DNA from: Trissonchulus latispiculum
Lineage: Eukaryota > Nematoda > Enoplea > Enoplida > Ironidae
Assembly (NCBI GenBank): GCA_030248195.1
Contig: JASAND010010780.1
Location: 1-64,000 of the forward strand
Direction of reading: 5' to 3'
Length of the DNA: 64,000 nt
Below the pieces are notes generated by a model, which worked only from the letters and a program-made list of their open reading frames with translations, searched no databases and was not told the DNA's origin. Below, piece by piece: positions 1 through 10,717 of the stretch. The translations under genes and the position numbers were made by a program. The first letter of the stretch is position 1; each line of letters begins with the position of its first letter.

Positions 1-3000
1 CATTCAATGTAGTAGCAAAGACTATCAGTATCAGTAAATAGCAATTTACAATTATCATTATAAATAATATAATTATAATGAAATTCATACATGAGCAGTT
101 TAGACAAGTCAAGCACACTAAACCCAACATAGATGGGCTTGTTGAGCTCAACCGTCGCTCGACTCATGCAGACTGCTACCAAGCCCTCATTAAAAGCAGT
201 TGCCCGCTCAAAACGAGGATTTGACACCAATTTGCGGAATCGAGTCTGATCATGAACAAACTCCACAGTCATATAGCGACGCACATTCTCCATTGTTTTA
301 CCAAAGACAGCATTATTTAATAATTTAAATAAATTTTTCTCAAAATCTGACTTAGCATCTTTTCGCATCTCAGTGTTAAAACCGATGTATTTTTGCATCC
401 AGGCAGACTGTTGAAATACCAAGACGCGATGCACATGCTGTAATTTTAAACCCAAAGATAAATATAGTTTTAGATTACGAAAATGAATTATGTATTTTTT
501 TTGTTTATTTAAAAGATTGGGTACCAGCTTATGCACCATACCAGTCTTAACACCAAGTTGTGATTGAAGACGTTTACAGTAAGGTGATAACATGTCTTCA
601 GAAATTACAAGTTTTTCTGGTGCCAAGGGATAACTGTTATGAAGTTGATGAAGCTCTTTTGGGTACCCCAAATCAACTTCTAAAACATATCCCTCCTCCC
701 CGTCCACATCAACTGTAGACCAATCAATTTGATCAATTTCAGAACGTGAAAGCCAACGGAAATTTGCGTACGGCACTTTTTGACTCATGGCCCAGCCATA
801 CAAGTTATTCGCATCCAAATACATAATATATGAAGAAGGCAAAGAAGCATCAAAGTCTTTTAAGCAATGATTATTAGCTTTAGCATAACGATGAGAAATC
901 ATCGCTACACCTCCACGTATTCCCTGCTCAAAAAACATGTACTGATCGCTGTCTTTGAGAAGCTCTAACTTTATGTCTGTCAACCGTAGGCATGCATCCC
1001 ACCCAAAACTTGGTAAAGTTATGTAATGGGCAGGATCCAAACCATAGTGTTGAAGACAAAAAGCCCGAAAGTTCTCAAAAACATCGGCCAATAACAAAAC
1101 ATCCGTAAACAAGTACAGATCATGATAGTGTCCAAGATTTGTAACATTAAAGTTCTGCCATACTCTTTGAGCATGATCGTAATCACCATCGGAAATGTCC
1201 ATTCCAGTTAGCTGACTGTAGAAAGAGGATTTAGGTGGAAGAGTAGTCTCATCAAACCGGTGCCAGGAATCCATGTAGTCATAGGGAAAAACACCCTTTC
1301 GAAGTAACAGCGAGCGTTTGTTAAAGTCGACTACATTAGCTGATAGGATCCTTAGTTGACGTTGATCAAGGTTTGATGCCAAACTATCCAGTGACGCCAT
1401 TAGAAATTGACAACTGTCTATAAAACGAATTCTCCAAGGACTGTGTTCTCTACCATATCCACCCATCACCTTTTCTTCCTCTGATTCGTCGTCACTCTCA
1501 TCTCCTTCTTTCGTGACATTCTTCTTCAAAGAAAAGCTGAGATAGTCCTCCATTCCTTTAGCAACCGCATCCAACTGCAACCCATTACTTTTACAGATTT
1601 TGCCAATTTCTTGCATTAACACATGTCCGACATAGCGTCGTAGGTTATGAAACAGAACGGTTACAGTTCTGTCCAAGCGATGATATTGGTTGCATAGGTT
1701 GTGAGCTGCTCCACGATACTTGCCACATAAGTGACAATGATCACGCACTCGGTCTTCCTGCAGAGATTTACTGCACAGGTGACAGTCCTTAGCTTCTTCA
1801 AAAGCTGCCTGTTCATCAGGAGTTAATTGCAGTGGAAACGGATTATCAACCTTGTTAATGTGGGTTTCAGTGATAGTAATAATATTTTCTAACAGCGCTT
1901 GAACACAGTCTTGTCCTCTGTATGTCATTGGTTTACCCAGTTTGCTTGTTTCCACTCCACAGCATTGTTGAACTGTAATGAAACCAAATCCACAAGGAGT
2001 ATGTCGCTGATACGCTGTTGTTGATGACTTTGACTTATCAGGCTCACAGAGCTGTATCTTTTCTGTAATACACTCAAAATCAGCATAGATCACCAGAGGT
2101 GTTCTCAACCTTCGGTGATGATTTTTAAATTTCAGTTCGTCTTCTTTCGGCATGACCACTTTTGCAGGACTATTTTGCAGACAGCGTTCCAGGTGTTCTT
2201 TCAACTTCTGCTCACTGTATTGAGGTAAGAGGCATCGACGACAAAAGTGCTTTTGTCGGTGTCCTCCTCGTTGATCGCTTAAAAGCCGATCCAGATGTTT
2301 AATCCAGCAGTAGTGTCCTTCGTACAACAACAAATCAATGTGTTGTTTATCATCACGTTTTGAAATGTATAAGGGAGAAATCACACTCTTTTCCAAGTTG
2401 AAAACATTGATGGAAATGTCATTAACCCTCTCAAACCTTGGAATGTCTTTAAGTTTCATTGGAGTAGCAAAATCATCAAGAATCAGATCATTTTCATATT
2501 TCTGATAGTGGTTAACTCTGCCAGGATTGGTGTCCACAGGATGTAATGCAGATAAAACAGACCACAGAAAACATTTATCATCGCTATTCTTAACATTGAT
2601 TACTGCCCTTTTTGCTTCTATCCAGCTTGGTAGCTTCTTATACGATGATCCACGTAACGGTCGATGGGCCGCTACATGAACGTCCAGGTGGAGTACCTGA
2701 TCAACGACCCAGTCAGAACCCAGTTGAATAAACTTCTCCAAGTTCTTCAAAACTTCCTGCTCTGCCATTGTCAGTTCATATCGAAGTTCGGAACCTTGTT
2801 GGACATCTTTTGCTTTACAGCAGAAATGGGTTTCAATTGTTTCGCTTTCATCAGATACTCGTTTTAAGCGGATCCTCATGCAAAACCAGAATTTCACACC
2901 CATCAGATCTGCACATTCTTGTCCCAACCGCTCCGTCAATATACCGCGGCATTCTGTGAAGAAAATCTGTGGGTCTCCCACAAAATGCTGTGGTTTTATT

Positions 3001-3434
3001 TGATAACCACGCAGCCATCCATTCAGCGCTTTCGGAAGTGGTGTAATACCATAGTCTGGCATTTCCATTTCCAGCAACTCTTCATCAGACTCAGTCATTG
3101 GCATTTCCATTTCTAGTAGATCCACATCTGACTCTGTCAAATCCTGAGCTGATGGTTGTAGTGATCCACTATCTTCAGTACTGTTTGAAGGATGCAAGGC
3201 TTCTGTATCATTTGACTCAGCCGGGTCAACAGCTTGTCGTTTGTATTCCGGTTCCGCGTCGATCCGAGGCTTTTCACGCTGATGAAGCTTCATGTGCCGC
3301 TTCAATGCGTCTCGTCTCGACAACACTCGTGCACACTGACTGCATACGTACTGTTCTCGTTGATGAACAGTGGCAGTATGGCGTCTAAGAGCTCGCTGGC
3401 TTTGGAAGGATTTTCCGCAACAGGACCAAACCAT
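1..3434 (-). CDS. Polinton/Maverick-type family B DNA polymerase with endonuclease VII-like domain (3' end outside window)
   Basis: Open without a stop from ATG at 3434 to the window edge (1144 codons visible). Residues 31-51 form a C2H2 finger (C31, C34, H47, H51). Residues 550-582 match an endonuclease VII-like His-Me zinc nuclease (C551, C554, D565-H566-C567-H568, then GKYRGAAHNLCN). D452-F-E454 fits proofreading exonuclease motif I. Polymerase motif A is LDANNLYGWAM with D874, motif B is KLLNNAVFGKTMEN near residue 1040, and motif C is DTDS at 1135-1138. All are in one frame. Acidic low-complexity stretches lie near residues 70-110. Family knowledge: such polymerases are protein-primed replicases of Mavericks/Polintons and adintovirus-like elements, and some invertebrate copies carry this nuclease domain. 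The gene diverges from the PC4-like gene at 4906. The frame looks intact, so the element may be young. No integrase or capsid gene is visible inside the window. Confidence 0.88.
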   Translation of the reverse strand, partial: MVWSCCGKSFQSQRALRRHTATVHQREQYVCSQCARVLSRRDALKRHMKLHQREKPRIDAEPEYKRQAVDPAESNDTEALHPSNSTEDSGSLQPSAQDLTESDVDLLEMEMPMTESDEELLEMEMPDYGITPLPKALNGWLRGYQIKPQHFVGDPQIFFTECRGILTERLGQECADLMGVKFWFCMRIRLKRVSDESETIETHFCCKAKDVQQGSELRYELTMAEQEVLKNLEKFIQLGSDWVVDQVLHLDVHVAAHRPLRGSSYKKLPSWIEAKRAVINVKNSDDKCFLWSVLSALHPVDTNPGRVNHYQKYENDLILDDFATPMKLKDIPRFERVNDISINVFNLEKSVISPLYISKRDDKQHIDLLLYEGHYCWIKHLDRLLSDQRGGHRQKHFCRRCLLPQYSEQKLKEHLERCLQNSPAKVVMPKEDELKFKNHHRRLRTPLVIYADFECITEKIQLCEPDKSKSSTTAYQRHTPCGFGFITVQQCCGVETSKLGKPMTYRGQDCVQALLENIITITETHINKVDNPFPLQLTPDEQAAFEEAKDCHLCSKSLQEDRVRDHCHLCGKYRGAAHNLCNQYHRLDRTVTVLFHNLRRYVGHVLMQEIGKICKSNGLQLDAVAKGMEDYLSFSLKKNVTKEGDESDDESEEEKVMGGYGREHSPWRIRFIDSCQFLMASLDSLASNLDQRQLRILSANVVDFNKRSLLLRKGVFPYDYMDSWHRFDETTLPPKSSFYSQLTGMDISDGDYDHAQRVWQNFNVTNLGHYHDLYLFTDVLLLADVFENFRAFCLQHYGLDPAHYITLPSFGWDACLRLTDIKLELLKDSDQYMFFEQGIRGGVAMISHRYAKANNHCLKDFDASLPSSYIMYLDANNLYGWAMSQKVPYANFRWLSRSEIDQIDWSTVDVDGEEGYVLEVDLGYPKELHQLHNSYPLAPEKLVISEDMLSPYCKRLQSQLGVKTGMVHKLVPNLLNKQKKYIIHFRNLKLYLSLGLKLQHVHRVLVFQQSAWMQKYIGFNTEMRKDAKSDFEKNLFKLLNNAVFGKTMENVRRYMTVEFVHDQTRFRKLVSNPRFERATAFNEGLVAVCMSRATVELNKPIYVGFSVLDLSKLLMYEFHYNYIIYNDNCKLLFTDTDSLCYYIE

Positions 3435-3485
3435 TATTTAAGCTGAAAGTTGGAGGGATAAATGACAATCAACTGCAAACTGTGA

Positions 3486-3612
3486 CAAAACCTCTATTTT
3501 TATACTACTTTAATTTTTAATTAAATAGTTAAATCCAGAACCTCCGTCTTTATACTACTTTCCTTTTAAGTTAAATGAAAAATACCAGAACCCCCGTTTT
3601 TATACTACTTAT
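3486..3612. repeat. 52-bp tandem repeat, about 2.5 copies, just upstream of the polymerase
   Basis: Three units begin near 3486, 3539 and 3591. Each has the pattern aacc(t/c)cc-ttttatactactt followed by an A/T stretch ending in ccag. It sits 50-180 bp upstream of the polymerase ATG, so it could be promoter sequence. That role is inference. Confidence 0.6.
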
Positions 3613-3940
3613 GACAATAGATTAGTACTTACTGATTGCAAATCAATGAAACAAAATCAACAGCATGAGCTATGACTCAATAAACAAGTGTGTTACCCAC
3701 CAAAGATAAATCATGACTGAAGGAAAACCGAAAAGTTTTTCCTTATATACTTTTAAAGAGAGAAAGAATAAATTTGATTGGTTAAAAAATTGATCACGTG
3801 ACTGATCTAGCGATTTGATTGGTTGATGAGTTTCAATGAAACATTCCAGAAGTTTCCAGAACGTTCTGGTGTTAAATTATTTAATCCAAACTATCTATAT
3901 GTATCAAATGGGTAGTTACAGCCTTTATACAAATATGCAT

Positions 3941-4613
3941 TATGCAAATTAGTTTCACTTTAATAATTCAATAAAACAAAAACTAAACAAACAGATATAT
4001 CAAAAGCTTTCTACTAATCAATGAACAAACCAAGCAATATACTTACATTCGTGGTTGATTGGCAATGATCAGGGGAATGTGGGAGTATGTGGAATGTGGA
4101 AGCAAAGGTAACACCAATCTATGCTTAGCGAGATTCCCGAACAAAGAGAGAGAGAGAGAGATGTGGGAGGATTCTCAGCAAGGATGATCAACAGCAGGCA
4201 AATAGTTGAATAACTGAATGCTTTGGTGTTCAATTCCAAATTTGGTGTCTTATATGTGGGAAAATCAGGTTAAAACCTAATTTTCGTGGTCTAAATTTCA
4301 TGAAAAATAAAGTCTTTCTTTAGCAAAGTCTACACTCAAAGCACATAGCATAGGTTTACTAACTGGTTTTGAAACAATCGCAAGGCCTGCGGAAATATTT
4401 TAGTGATTGGAGTACCTGGTAAAGTTTCTTAAAACATTCATTGCATTATTCGTCTTCGTTATGCAAATTAGGCAATTAGGTTGACATTTTATACCCGGAA
4501 GGGTGTTAAACTAGGACTGTTAAAACACCTCAGGCTATTAGTGGGAAATTTTCGTGCCAGGAGAAATGTCTGGAAAACTGGTTTGATCGTTCGTCTTAGT
4601 TATGCAAATTAGG
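3941..4613. promoter_or_regulatory. Three octamer-type motifs in the divergent promoter region
   Basis: TATGCAAATTAG occurs at 3941-3952, and TTATGCAAATTAGG at 4459-4472 and 4600-4613. The last two lie in a longer shared block (TTCGTCTT-GTTATGCAAATTAGG ... GACATTTTA). ATGCAAAT is the classic POU/Oct octamer. All three lie between the divergently transcribed polymerase and PC4-like genes, so joint control is a reasonable inference. Confidence 0.45.
4145..4161. repeat. (GA)n microsatellite
   Basis: Uninterrupted AG dinucleotide run inside the intergenic region. Confidence 0.85.
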
Positions 4614-4817
4614 TTGATGTTTTGACATTTTACTGTATGGAGATTATTCATTTGAGACAATGAAAACCCCCCTGTCGCAAGAATTGAATTGTATTTGGGT
4701 TATCATTCCATCTTCATCACGGAAATTGGGTGGACTATGTGGCATTTTGTACCTGCAAGCTAAATTGAATCAGGACACCAATTTTTGCAATCCAAAACAC
4801 AAGCCCTAGTTTTTACG

Positions 4818-4827
4818 TATAAATATA
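4818..4827 (+). promoter_or_regulatory. TATA box for the PC4-like gene
   Basis: TATAAATATA lies 88 bp upstream of the ATG at 4906 and is followed by an A-rich leader. The spacing fits a TATA promoter with a short 5' UTR. Confidence 0.5.
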
Positions 4828-4905
4828 AGTGAATCTTAACAATTTACAACAGTACAGTTACTCGAAGCATTCAGTTATTCAGTTATTCGTTCTGTGTTTG
4901 TTGAG

Positions 4906-5733
4906 ATGGTTGAAGTTATCTTCACGTTTGAGATTGGTGCTGGGAAAACTGTCAAGGTGAAAAAAATAAGTGCTGGCCGTTTGCTGATCCAGTTTAGCTG
5001 GGTTCGGGGGAATGGATTTACTCAAACATTTGGCCTACTGCCGTGGGAATTCCAATTGGTGGTTGACTCAGCAGAGGTGGTTTCTAACGCTTTGGAGAGG
5101 GGAAGCGAACTTTTAAGAAAAGATGGACCGAAAATTGGTCGACGAAAGTGGTTGACAGTTTCCACCTTCAATGGAGTTCCTTTTATACATTTGAGGTGTT
5201 GGTGGGTGAATGAGGACAAGGAGATCCCTAGTCGAAGTTTTGGAATAGCTCTTTCCAGGGCTGAGTGGAACAGACTACGAGGAGCTTTCATCGAAATCAT
5301 CGCAGCAATAGCTGCAGCCCCAATTGGTGAAAATGATTTGGGCGGTGGTGATGGAGGAGCAGTTGATGGCGGTGGTGAGGCTAGGAATGGTGAAGCTGGA
5401 GGTGGACGTGGAGGAGGAGCAGTTGCTGGAGGCGGCGGTGGAGAAGTTGGTGGAGGTGGTGGTTGTGTTGGTGGAGGTGGTGGTTGTGGTGGTGGTGATG
5501 GAGGAGGAGGAAGAGTTGGTGGCGGTAGAGGTGGCGGTGGTAGTGGTGATGGTAGCGTTGGAGTTGAACCTGGGCGTGGCGGTAAGAAATGTGGTAGTAC
5601 TAGGCGTGCTAGCAGCGGTAAACGAAGTGGATCTGGTGACAAGATCAGCTGTCGATCAACTAAGCGGAAGAGATCATTGCAGTTTTTGGATGTGGAGGCA
5701 GTGGAAGCCCCAAAGAAGCACTGGAGTCAGTGA
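4906..5733 (+). CDS. PC4-like ssDNA-binding domain protein with glycine-rich linker and basic tail
   Basis: 275 aa from ATG 4906; an in-frame GTG at 4894 is not a likely start in a eukaryote. Residues ~79-134 follow the PC4/p15 coactivator pattern: RRKWLTVSTFNG, then FIHLRCWW, an acidic turn, FGIALSRAEWNRLRG. This is the usual strand-strand-helix order with the conserved S-L/A-x-x-x-W-N-x-L motif. Residues ~5-60 (FEIGAGKTVKVKKIS ... LLPWEFQLVV) resemble a second, more diverged unit. Residues ~145-220 are almost pure glycine with Asp, Val and Arg. The last 50 residues are basic with an NLS-like KRKR. PC4 proteins bind single-stranded or melted DNA. Next to a Polinton-type polymerase, the likely role is a replication or late-transcription ssDNA-binding protein; that role is inference. 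A TATA box and a poly(A) signal frame the gene. Confidence 0.7.
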   Translation: MVEVIFTFEIGAGKTVKVKKISAGRLLIQFSWVRGNGFTQTFGLLPWEFQLVVDSAEVVSNALERGSELLRKDGPKIGRRKWLTVSTFNGVPFIHLRCWWVNEDKEIPSRSFGIALSRAEWNRLRGAFIEIIAAIAAAPIGENDLGGGDGGAVDGGGEARNGEAGGGRGGGAVAGGGGGEVGGGGGCVGGGGGCGGGDGGGGRVGGGRGGGGSGDGSVGVEPGRGGKKCGSTRRASSGKRSGSGDKISCRSTKRKRSLQFLDVEAVEAPKKHWSQ

Positions 5734-5877
5734 GGACTCTGCATAATTTGTACGTTATAATGGTAAAAGCTACTATAAGCCATCTAATATATATATACGT
5801 TTGTGATTTCTCGCTGTGCTCGTTAGGAAATAGTAGAATGCGTGTTGTGTAATGCTTTTTATGGCTTTGTTATATTC

Positions 5878-5883
5878 AATAAA
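5878..5883 (+). terminator. Poly(A) signal of the PC4-like gene
   Basis: AATAAA lies 145 bp after the stop codon at 5733. Confidence 0.65.
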
Positions 5884-6350
5884 CTAATCTTGTCTTAGTT
5901 TAATGGTGAAATTTGTAACAAGAAAGTTACTTAAACACAGGTGGGTAAGTAGATTCAGGAAGCATATAAGTCATTATTCATAAAGAATAATGAAAGATGC
6001 CTGTCTGTAGTTAATATCTGCATTAAGGAACATAAGCGAACGAGAAGTGTTATGAGCGCTATTACTCAGCGAGTATTATTTTCTAGAGCTTCTGTTTAGT
6101 TACCCAACAAAAACCCGCGAAATTTTTAATTGGGTACTACAATTATTAAGTAAATTATTCCTTTGGATAGAGAGGATAGATTTTGCTTATAATATCGCAC
6201 AATCGTAGTCGTAATAAACGTAAAATTTTACTAGATTCAGAAAATTTGTCAGAGTATGATAAAATTTCTACTAGATTTCTTAAGCTTCTGATTTCAACAA
6301 GTTTTCAGATCAATGTTATTATGAAAGAAAATTCGAGGCTATCTATTCAA
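5884..6350. other. Intergenic, no gene seen
   Basis: AT-rich sequence between the PC4-like gene and the convergent four-exon gene. Short ORFs here have no recognisable domain. No terminal inverted repeat marking the right end of the Polinton was identified. Confidence 0.5.
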
Positions 6351-6357
6351 TTTTATT
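6351..6357 (-). terminator. Poly(A) signal of the four-exon gene
   Basis: On the minus strand AATAAAA lies about 80 bp past the stop codon at 6437-6439. Confidence 0.55.
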
Positions 6358-6436
6358 ATCAAATATTTAAATATGATTTAAACAATACAATTTAAGAACA
6401 TTCAAACTGTCACATGACTATGATTACACTTGATCC

Positions 6437-8268
6437 TCAACCATTTCTTGTTCCTTCCAGCTTTATTCTCAAGTATTCTCGCATTATCAAGGATATGGAG
6501 GTGTCTTCGTGCATTGCTGAAAAATAATATATATACAACAAATTAGTATATTTCTTAAATTTCAATGCAAATGCAATTTTACACAGACTGAACTACAAAT
6601 ATCATCAGTCTATAAGTCTGATGTTAAAATAAGGCATAGATTTGTAAAGTCAGCTGCTAATGTTTGCGAATCCATCCTGGTATGAATGATTATCTACTCC
6701 ATAAAAGTCTAAATTTCAGAGATTTATTCCAAATCAACAATAAGTTTTTAAAATTCAAATAAAAATTTATGAAAAAGGAATCTATATATTTCTTTTAGTA
6801 GGTTTTGAAAAAAGATGGTTTGCATCCATCCTTAACTTTCTCTTATTCTCGTATGCCTCGTACCCACCCCCCCCCCCGGTAAATATACTCTGTTGTTTTT
6901 TACATTTAAATAGATGTTATTAACTGTTTTCACTTACAAAAGTTTTAATTAAACTTGTATTTTCAAATAAAATTTAATAAATGAATCGTCGATCGTTCTT
7001 GTGCGAGAAACTAATATAGCTATTTTCTTTCTACTAACTTTTTAGTATTGCAATTGTAAAATAGTAACTACTTACAATTTTCTAGAAATTCATCCATTGG
7101 AAGTAAGAATTCTTTTACAAAACTTTGTATCCAAATTCTATTGTGAGAAGATACAGAAATTAGGATTGGGTTGTCTGTTAACTCTTCAAAAGCTGCATTT
7201 ATAGCTTCGCTATATCTGCTAAGATTGACATCAATCCTGTTAAGTACGAAGGCATCAATCAGATCAATGACAGAGTTATTCTAAACATACAAATATAATA
7301 AATGGTTCATACTTCATTGAAAAGGATAGCACAGGCCTCGTAAAATGGATTTTGACCTAGAGCAACGGCAGTAAGGTTCATCCATGTGATTTCTTCCGGA
7401 TTTAAGGAATTTTAGGATCCTTCCAGTCAATTTTCAAAACTACTAGCTCATCAGATTTGCAATATTTTTTAGCACAAGTAACACCCCACTCGGTTTTTCG
7501 GGAGATTGGGCTGAGAGCCATGTTAGCTTTAGCAGCATCTTTGTCCGAGATGTCAGGACCAGGATTGTGCTCTTTGATGTTTAAATTTTTGTCCAAAATA
7601 AACTTTGAAAAGCAATCTGAGCATGCCAAGTGCAGTTCCTAAAATGATGTTATGCATAAAAGTTTTGATTTTGGATCCAAAGTAATATTTTTGTTTGATG
7701 CTATATCTTAAAATAAGTAGATTTTAATTACTACATTCTAGAAAATAAAATTATAGAATATTACAACTGCATATCAACTGCAGTTTTGAGAGAACATTAC
7801 TGTCTAATTTCTGAAGCGTTCAAGTTTGTTAAACTGTATGTATGTTGTAAAGAGTTGAGTAATTGCACATATTGAATGCAGGATAAAATTAAACTGTTAC
7901 AAATGTATACTTTCATCAGTTCATAGCATTGTTATGTCTACCTGCATAGCTTCATTTATGACAAACTGTTGTTGATTGTCAGTAGATGATTGGGTACTCC
8001 CATTTGAATCCATCACTGAGCGATGTGATGACTCCTCACTACATGACAGATCCACCGTTGAATGATTTGATGAAGAATCCTGATCTGAGTTTTGATCCAT
8101 AACTTCTGATGCATCTTCATTAGAAGGTGACGTAGAGTATACAGAGTTGGAATCTTCCTGACATGCTTGTACCTGTCTCAAAGCATACGTTTCTGGTGTA
8201 AGCTTTTCAAAAACAACCGCGATGTCTGTCATAACTGGAGTGAGTGTTAATTTACAACAAGGGAACAT
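6437..8268 (-). CDS. Four-exon gene of unknown function with one probable frameshift
   Basis: Exons read on the minus strand: 8268-7942 (ending CAG|GTAGAC), 7638-7313 (after TTTTAG, ending GAA|GTATGA), 7280-7076 (after GTTTAG, ending with a perfect GTAAGT donor) and 6516-6437 (after TTTTTCAG, stop TGA). The exon 1/2, 2/3 and 3/4 junctions agree in phase only if exon 2 has lost one base near 7410: the frame through KIDWKDPKI ends in TAA, while the downstream exon reads on from NPEEITWMNL in the next frame. Exon 1 is acidic and serine-rich (QDSSSNHSTVDLS). Exon 2 has cysteines in SDC and CAKKYCKS. Later exons are helix-like (RYSEAINAAFEEL). I do not recognise the family. The 5' end is uncertain; an acceptor-like CTCCAG lies just upstream of a second ATG. 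The last exon also has a longer open alternative frame. It could be a host gene with a sequence error or a young pseudogene. Confidence 0.55.
6863..6876. repeat. Poly-C run
   Basis: A C homopolymer of more than ten bases lies inside the last intron of the four-exon gene. Confidence 0.7.
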
Positions 8269-9440
8269 TTGTTTTTATAACTAAAATGAGGTTTATTCTA
8301 TTTTTTAACACGGTTACTAAAAAAATATGTTAAAGTTTGCTCTAGTTTGATTGAATATGATATTGAGCAAAGGTTAGGTCTAAATTACTTCTTAATGTAG
8401 AATAATGGTAATTAATTGATGTTTCGCATTCAGGTTGATGATGTAAATTAAGTCCTATTTTTCATTAGTATGACTTCTTTGCGATCATTGAAATCATTAA
8501 TTTTCCAATGCAAAGGAAGTTAAATTGTCCTAGACTATAAGGTTTAGTTCAGCTAAAAACCAATTATACTGACGTTTCTAGATTGGTGAATATAAAGATC
8601 AAAACTATTGTCACAAACAGACATGACGTTAAACCATAGCAAAGAGATAAAAGGAATGGTATGAAGAAACCAATCTCAAGGAAGGAACATACATTACATT
8701 TGAAGGAACATACACCGCATGACTAACTTGTTTCCTTCCTTTTCTTGGCATTTCACTAGCTCAAGCTCATTGCTTCTTCACTCAAAATAAACGGCAACGT
8801 CAATACGACCGGTTCATATCAGAAGATGGTAACTATTCTAGTTTTACAATCTGTTCAGTCATGTATATGCTGTATTGATGTAATGTCGCTTGTGCTACAA
8901 GTCCCACCTAATCTGGCAGGACCAACTCCTCACTTTCAATTCAACTCTGGCACCTGCCGGAGCCAATGTTATTCAATTCTCTCCCCCCCTTGTCATCAAT
9001 TAACCGAGATTTTCAAGCAATCTTCCAGCCTTGTTAACCGCCTCGGGTAATTGTGGAGTCAATTATTCGGTGTCAGCATAAACTCCTTCAAATTTCTGAA
9101 TTGCTACCGTGCTGACACTACTCCTAATCGGGTTAGAACTAACTGGAGTGGGGCGTACCAGAAAAAAACGAAAGTTAATGGTGAAATGTCAAAATGGTTG
9201 TTGAAGTTTTTGAATTTACATGACTTCAAAACGTAGCGCTTCAAAATACGGACCTTATATTTCTTTTGTATAAGTTTTAGATACAATTATTTTGCAAGTT
9301 TTACAAAATCTTCAGAATTACTACACAAATTTGAGAGACTAATAATTTCATTAGCAAAAAACGTTATATATAACAACAGAATTTGGACATATTGTTTTTT
9401 ATTTCTGGTAAGCTAACAGCGTTAAACGAGAAGAATTTGC
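8269..9440. other. No gene recognised
   Basis: AT-rich sequence. Further 5' exons of the minus-strand gene may lie here but none could be supported. Short plus-strand ORFs near 8826-9236 lack any recognisable domain. Confidence 0.4.
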
Positions 9441-9677
9441 TTAGCAAAAACGGAGGATTATAAATTTTGTGCGTTTTTCAATTTCTAGAAAGTCGGCAAG
9501 TGAAAAATTATTAGTCACTAAATTTAGTTCTAGATCCGCTGGGTAAACGAGTTTCCAAAGTTCCTTAAAAATCCCAACATCACTAGTAATCGTTATATCG
9601 TCAATATATATATAACCCGTGTCCATAGAAAGTTGTGTGGAAAGTTTTACGTAAGTAGCTTTCTCCAAAAACTTCAC
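9441..9677 (-). pseudogene. Reverse transcriptase fragment (YIDD motif plus following strand)
   Basis: A 78-codon open fragment on the minus strand reads YIYIDDITITSD, then about 15 residues later VYPADLELN and FLEIEKR. This order (catalytic YxDD, a short variable loop, IYP-x-x-LEL, a (T/S)xxFLxL strand) is the pattern I know from RT domains of non-LTR or Penelope-like elements in invertebrates. No fingers or other RT motifs are found upstream, so it is a relic. The exact clade cannot be set from this fragment. Confidence 0.45.
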
Positions 9678-10717
9678 AGCTTCCGAAAGACCAATCTGGA
9701 ATTTAAAAAAATGAATGAAAGTTTTCAGTTTGGGGCCCTCTACAGCTCGGATGTCATGGGATATATCAATACTTATATTAACTTTTTAACTATGATATGC
9801 TACCTACTTCCATGCAAACCACTAACGCTGTCCGAAGAAGTTGTGCAAACCCGCAGGTTTACCTCCTCCTTAAGCTGCCTATAATTGGGGCATTTACCCC
9901 GCCAGAAACTAGATTTCTGTGAGTTCAGGGGTCACGAGTCTGCTTACCAAGTGATGCTTAATAGATCATAATAGTTCATGCTCCGGCAATGCAACAGAAA
10001 AGAAAAGCGGACATTTTCTCTGCCTCCATTTTTGGTTTCAGACACAACAATGAATTTATGAACGAAAGAGTGAGGTATCCCTATTTGGCCATTTTCATTA
10101 ATACATACTGAAATGTTTGTCGCCGTTAAGTCTTCCTTTACTTCGTGTAAAGAAATAGAGTAAGCAAATTCAACAAGTGCGATTTAATCTTCCACGGGAC
10201 GATATATAACAATAATAGTTGTAGCCTAGACAAACGTATCTGGAGACAGAGAGGCTCCAGCGAGGGGAGAACGAGGAACTGTAAATGCAGTTGGTCTAAA
10301 ATAGAGTTCTAATCTCCTGGTTGCTTGCTGCGATTGTGTGTTTATTATGAAAGCCTGTTATGTGTATTAGTAAAACATGCGCTTGGTGTTAATAAACTAA
10401 GACTATGTTTTTATTGAATGCCTTTTCCCACAGTGATGACCTTGCATTTTGACGGATCGGCCGGAAACGGCCATATTTGACATCGTGATGTATATTACTG
10501 TGACTTTCCTGTCTGCGTTTTGTGGATTATTTTGATTTGATGTTTTATCAACATTTTTGCTTGTCACCATCCGAATTCACCCTTCGAGACTGCAGTGCGA
10601 TTTTGTGAACATAAAAATCATTAACAACACAGTCAAACATCTCCCTAACAATGATGAATAATTTCTGTAGTTAAGAGTGAGAACCCAGGCACAAGTAACT
10701 GGAGAAGGAGGTTGCCT
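9678..10717. other. No gene recognised
   Basis: Mixed AT-rich sequence with no open frame that resembles a protein and no clear repeat ends. Confidence 0.4.

Noticed and set aside
2664..3446. Plus-strand ORFs over the polymerase gene
   Set aside because: Shadows of the long minus-strand frame carrying all polymerase motifs.
5022..5642. 206-codon proline-rich ORF on the minus strand
   Set aside because: It is the antisense shadow of the glycine codons (GGN) of the PC4-like gene, which has the recognisable domain, TATA box and poly(A) signal.
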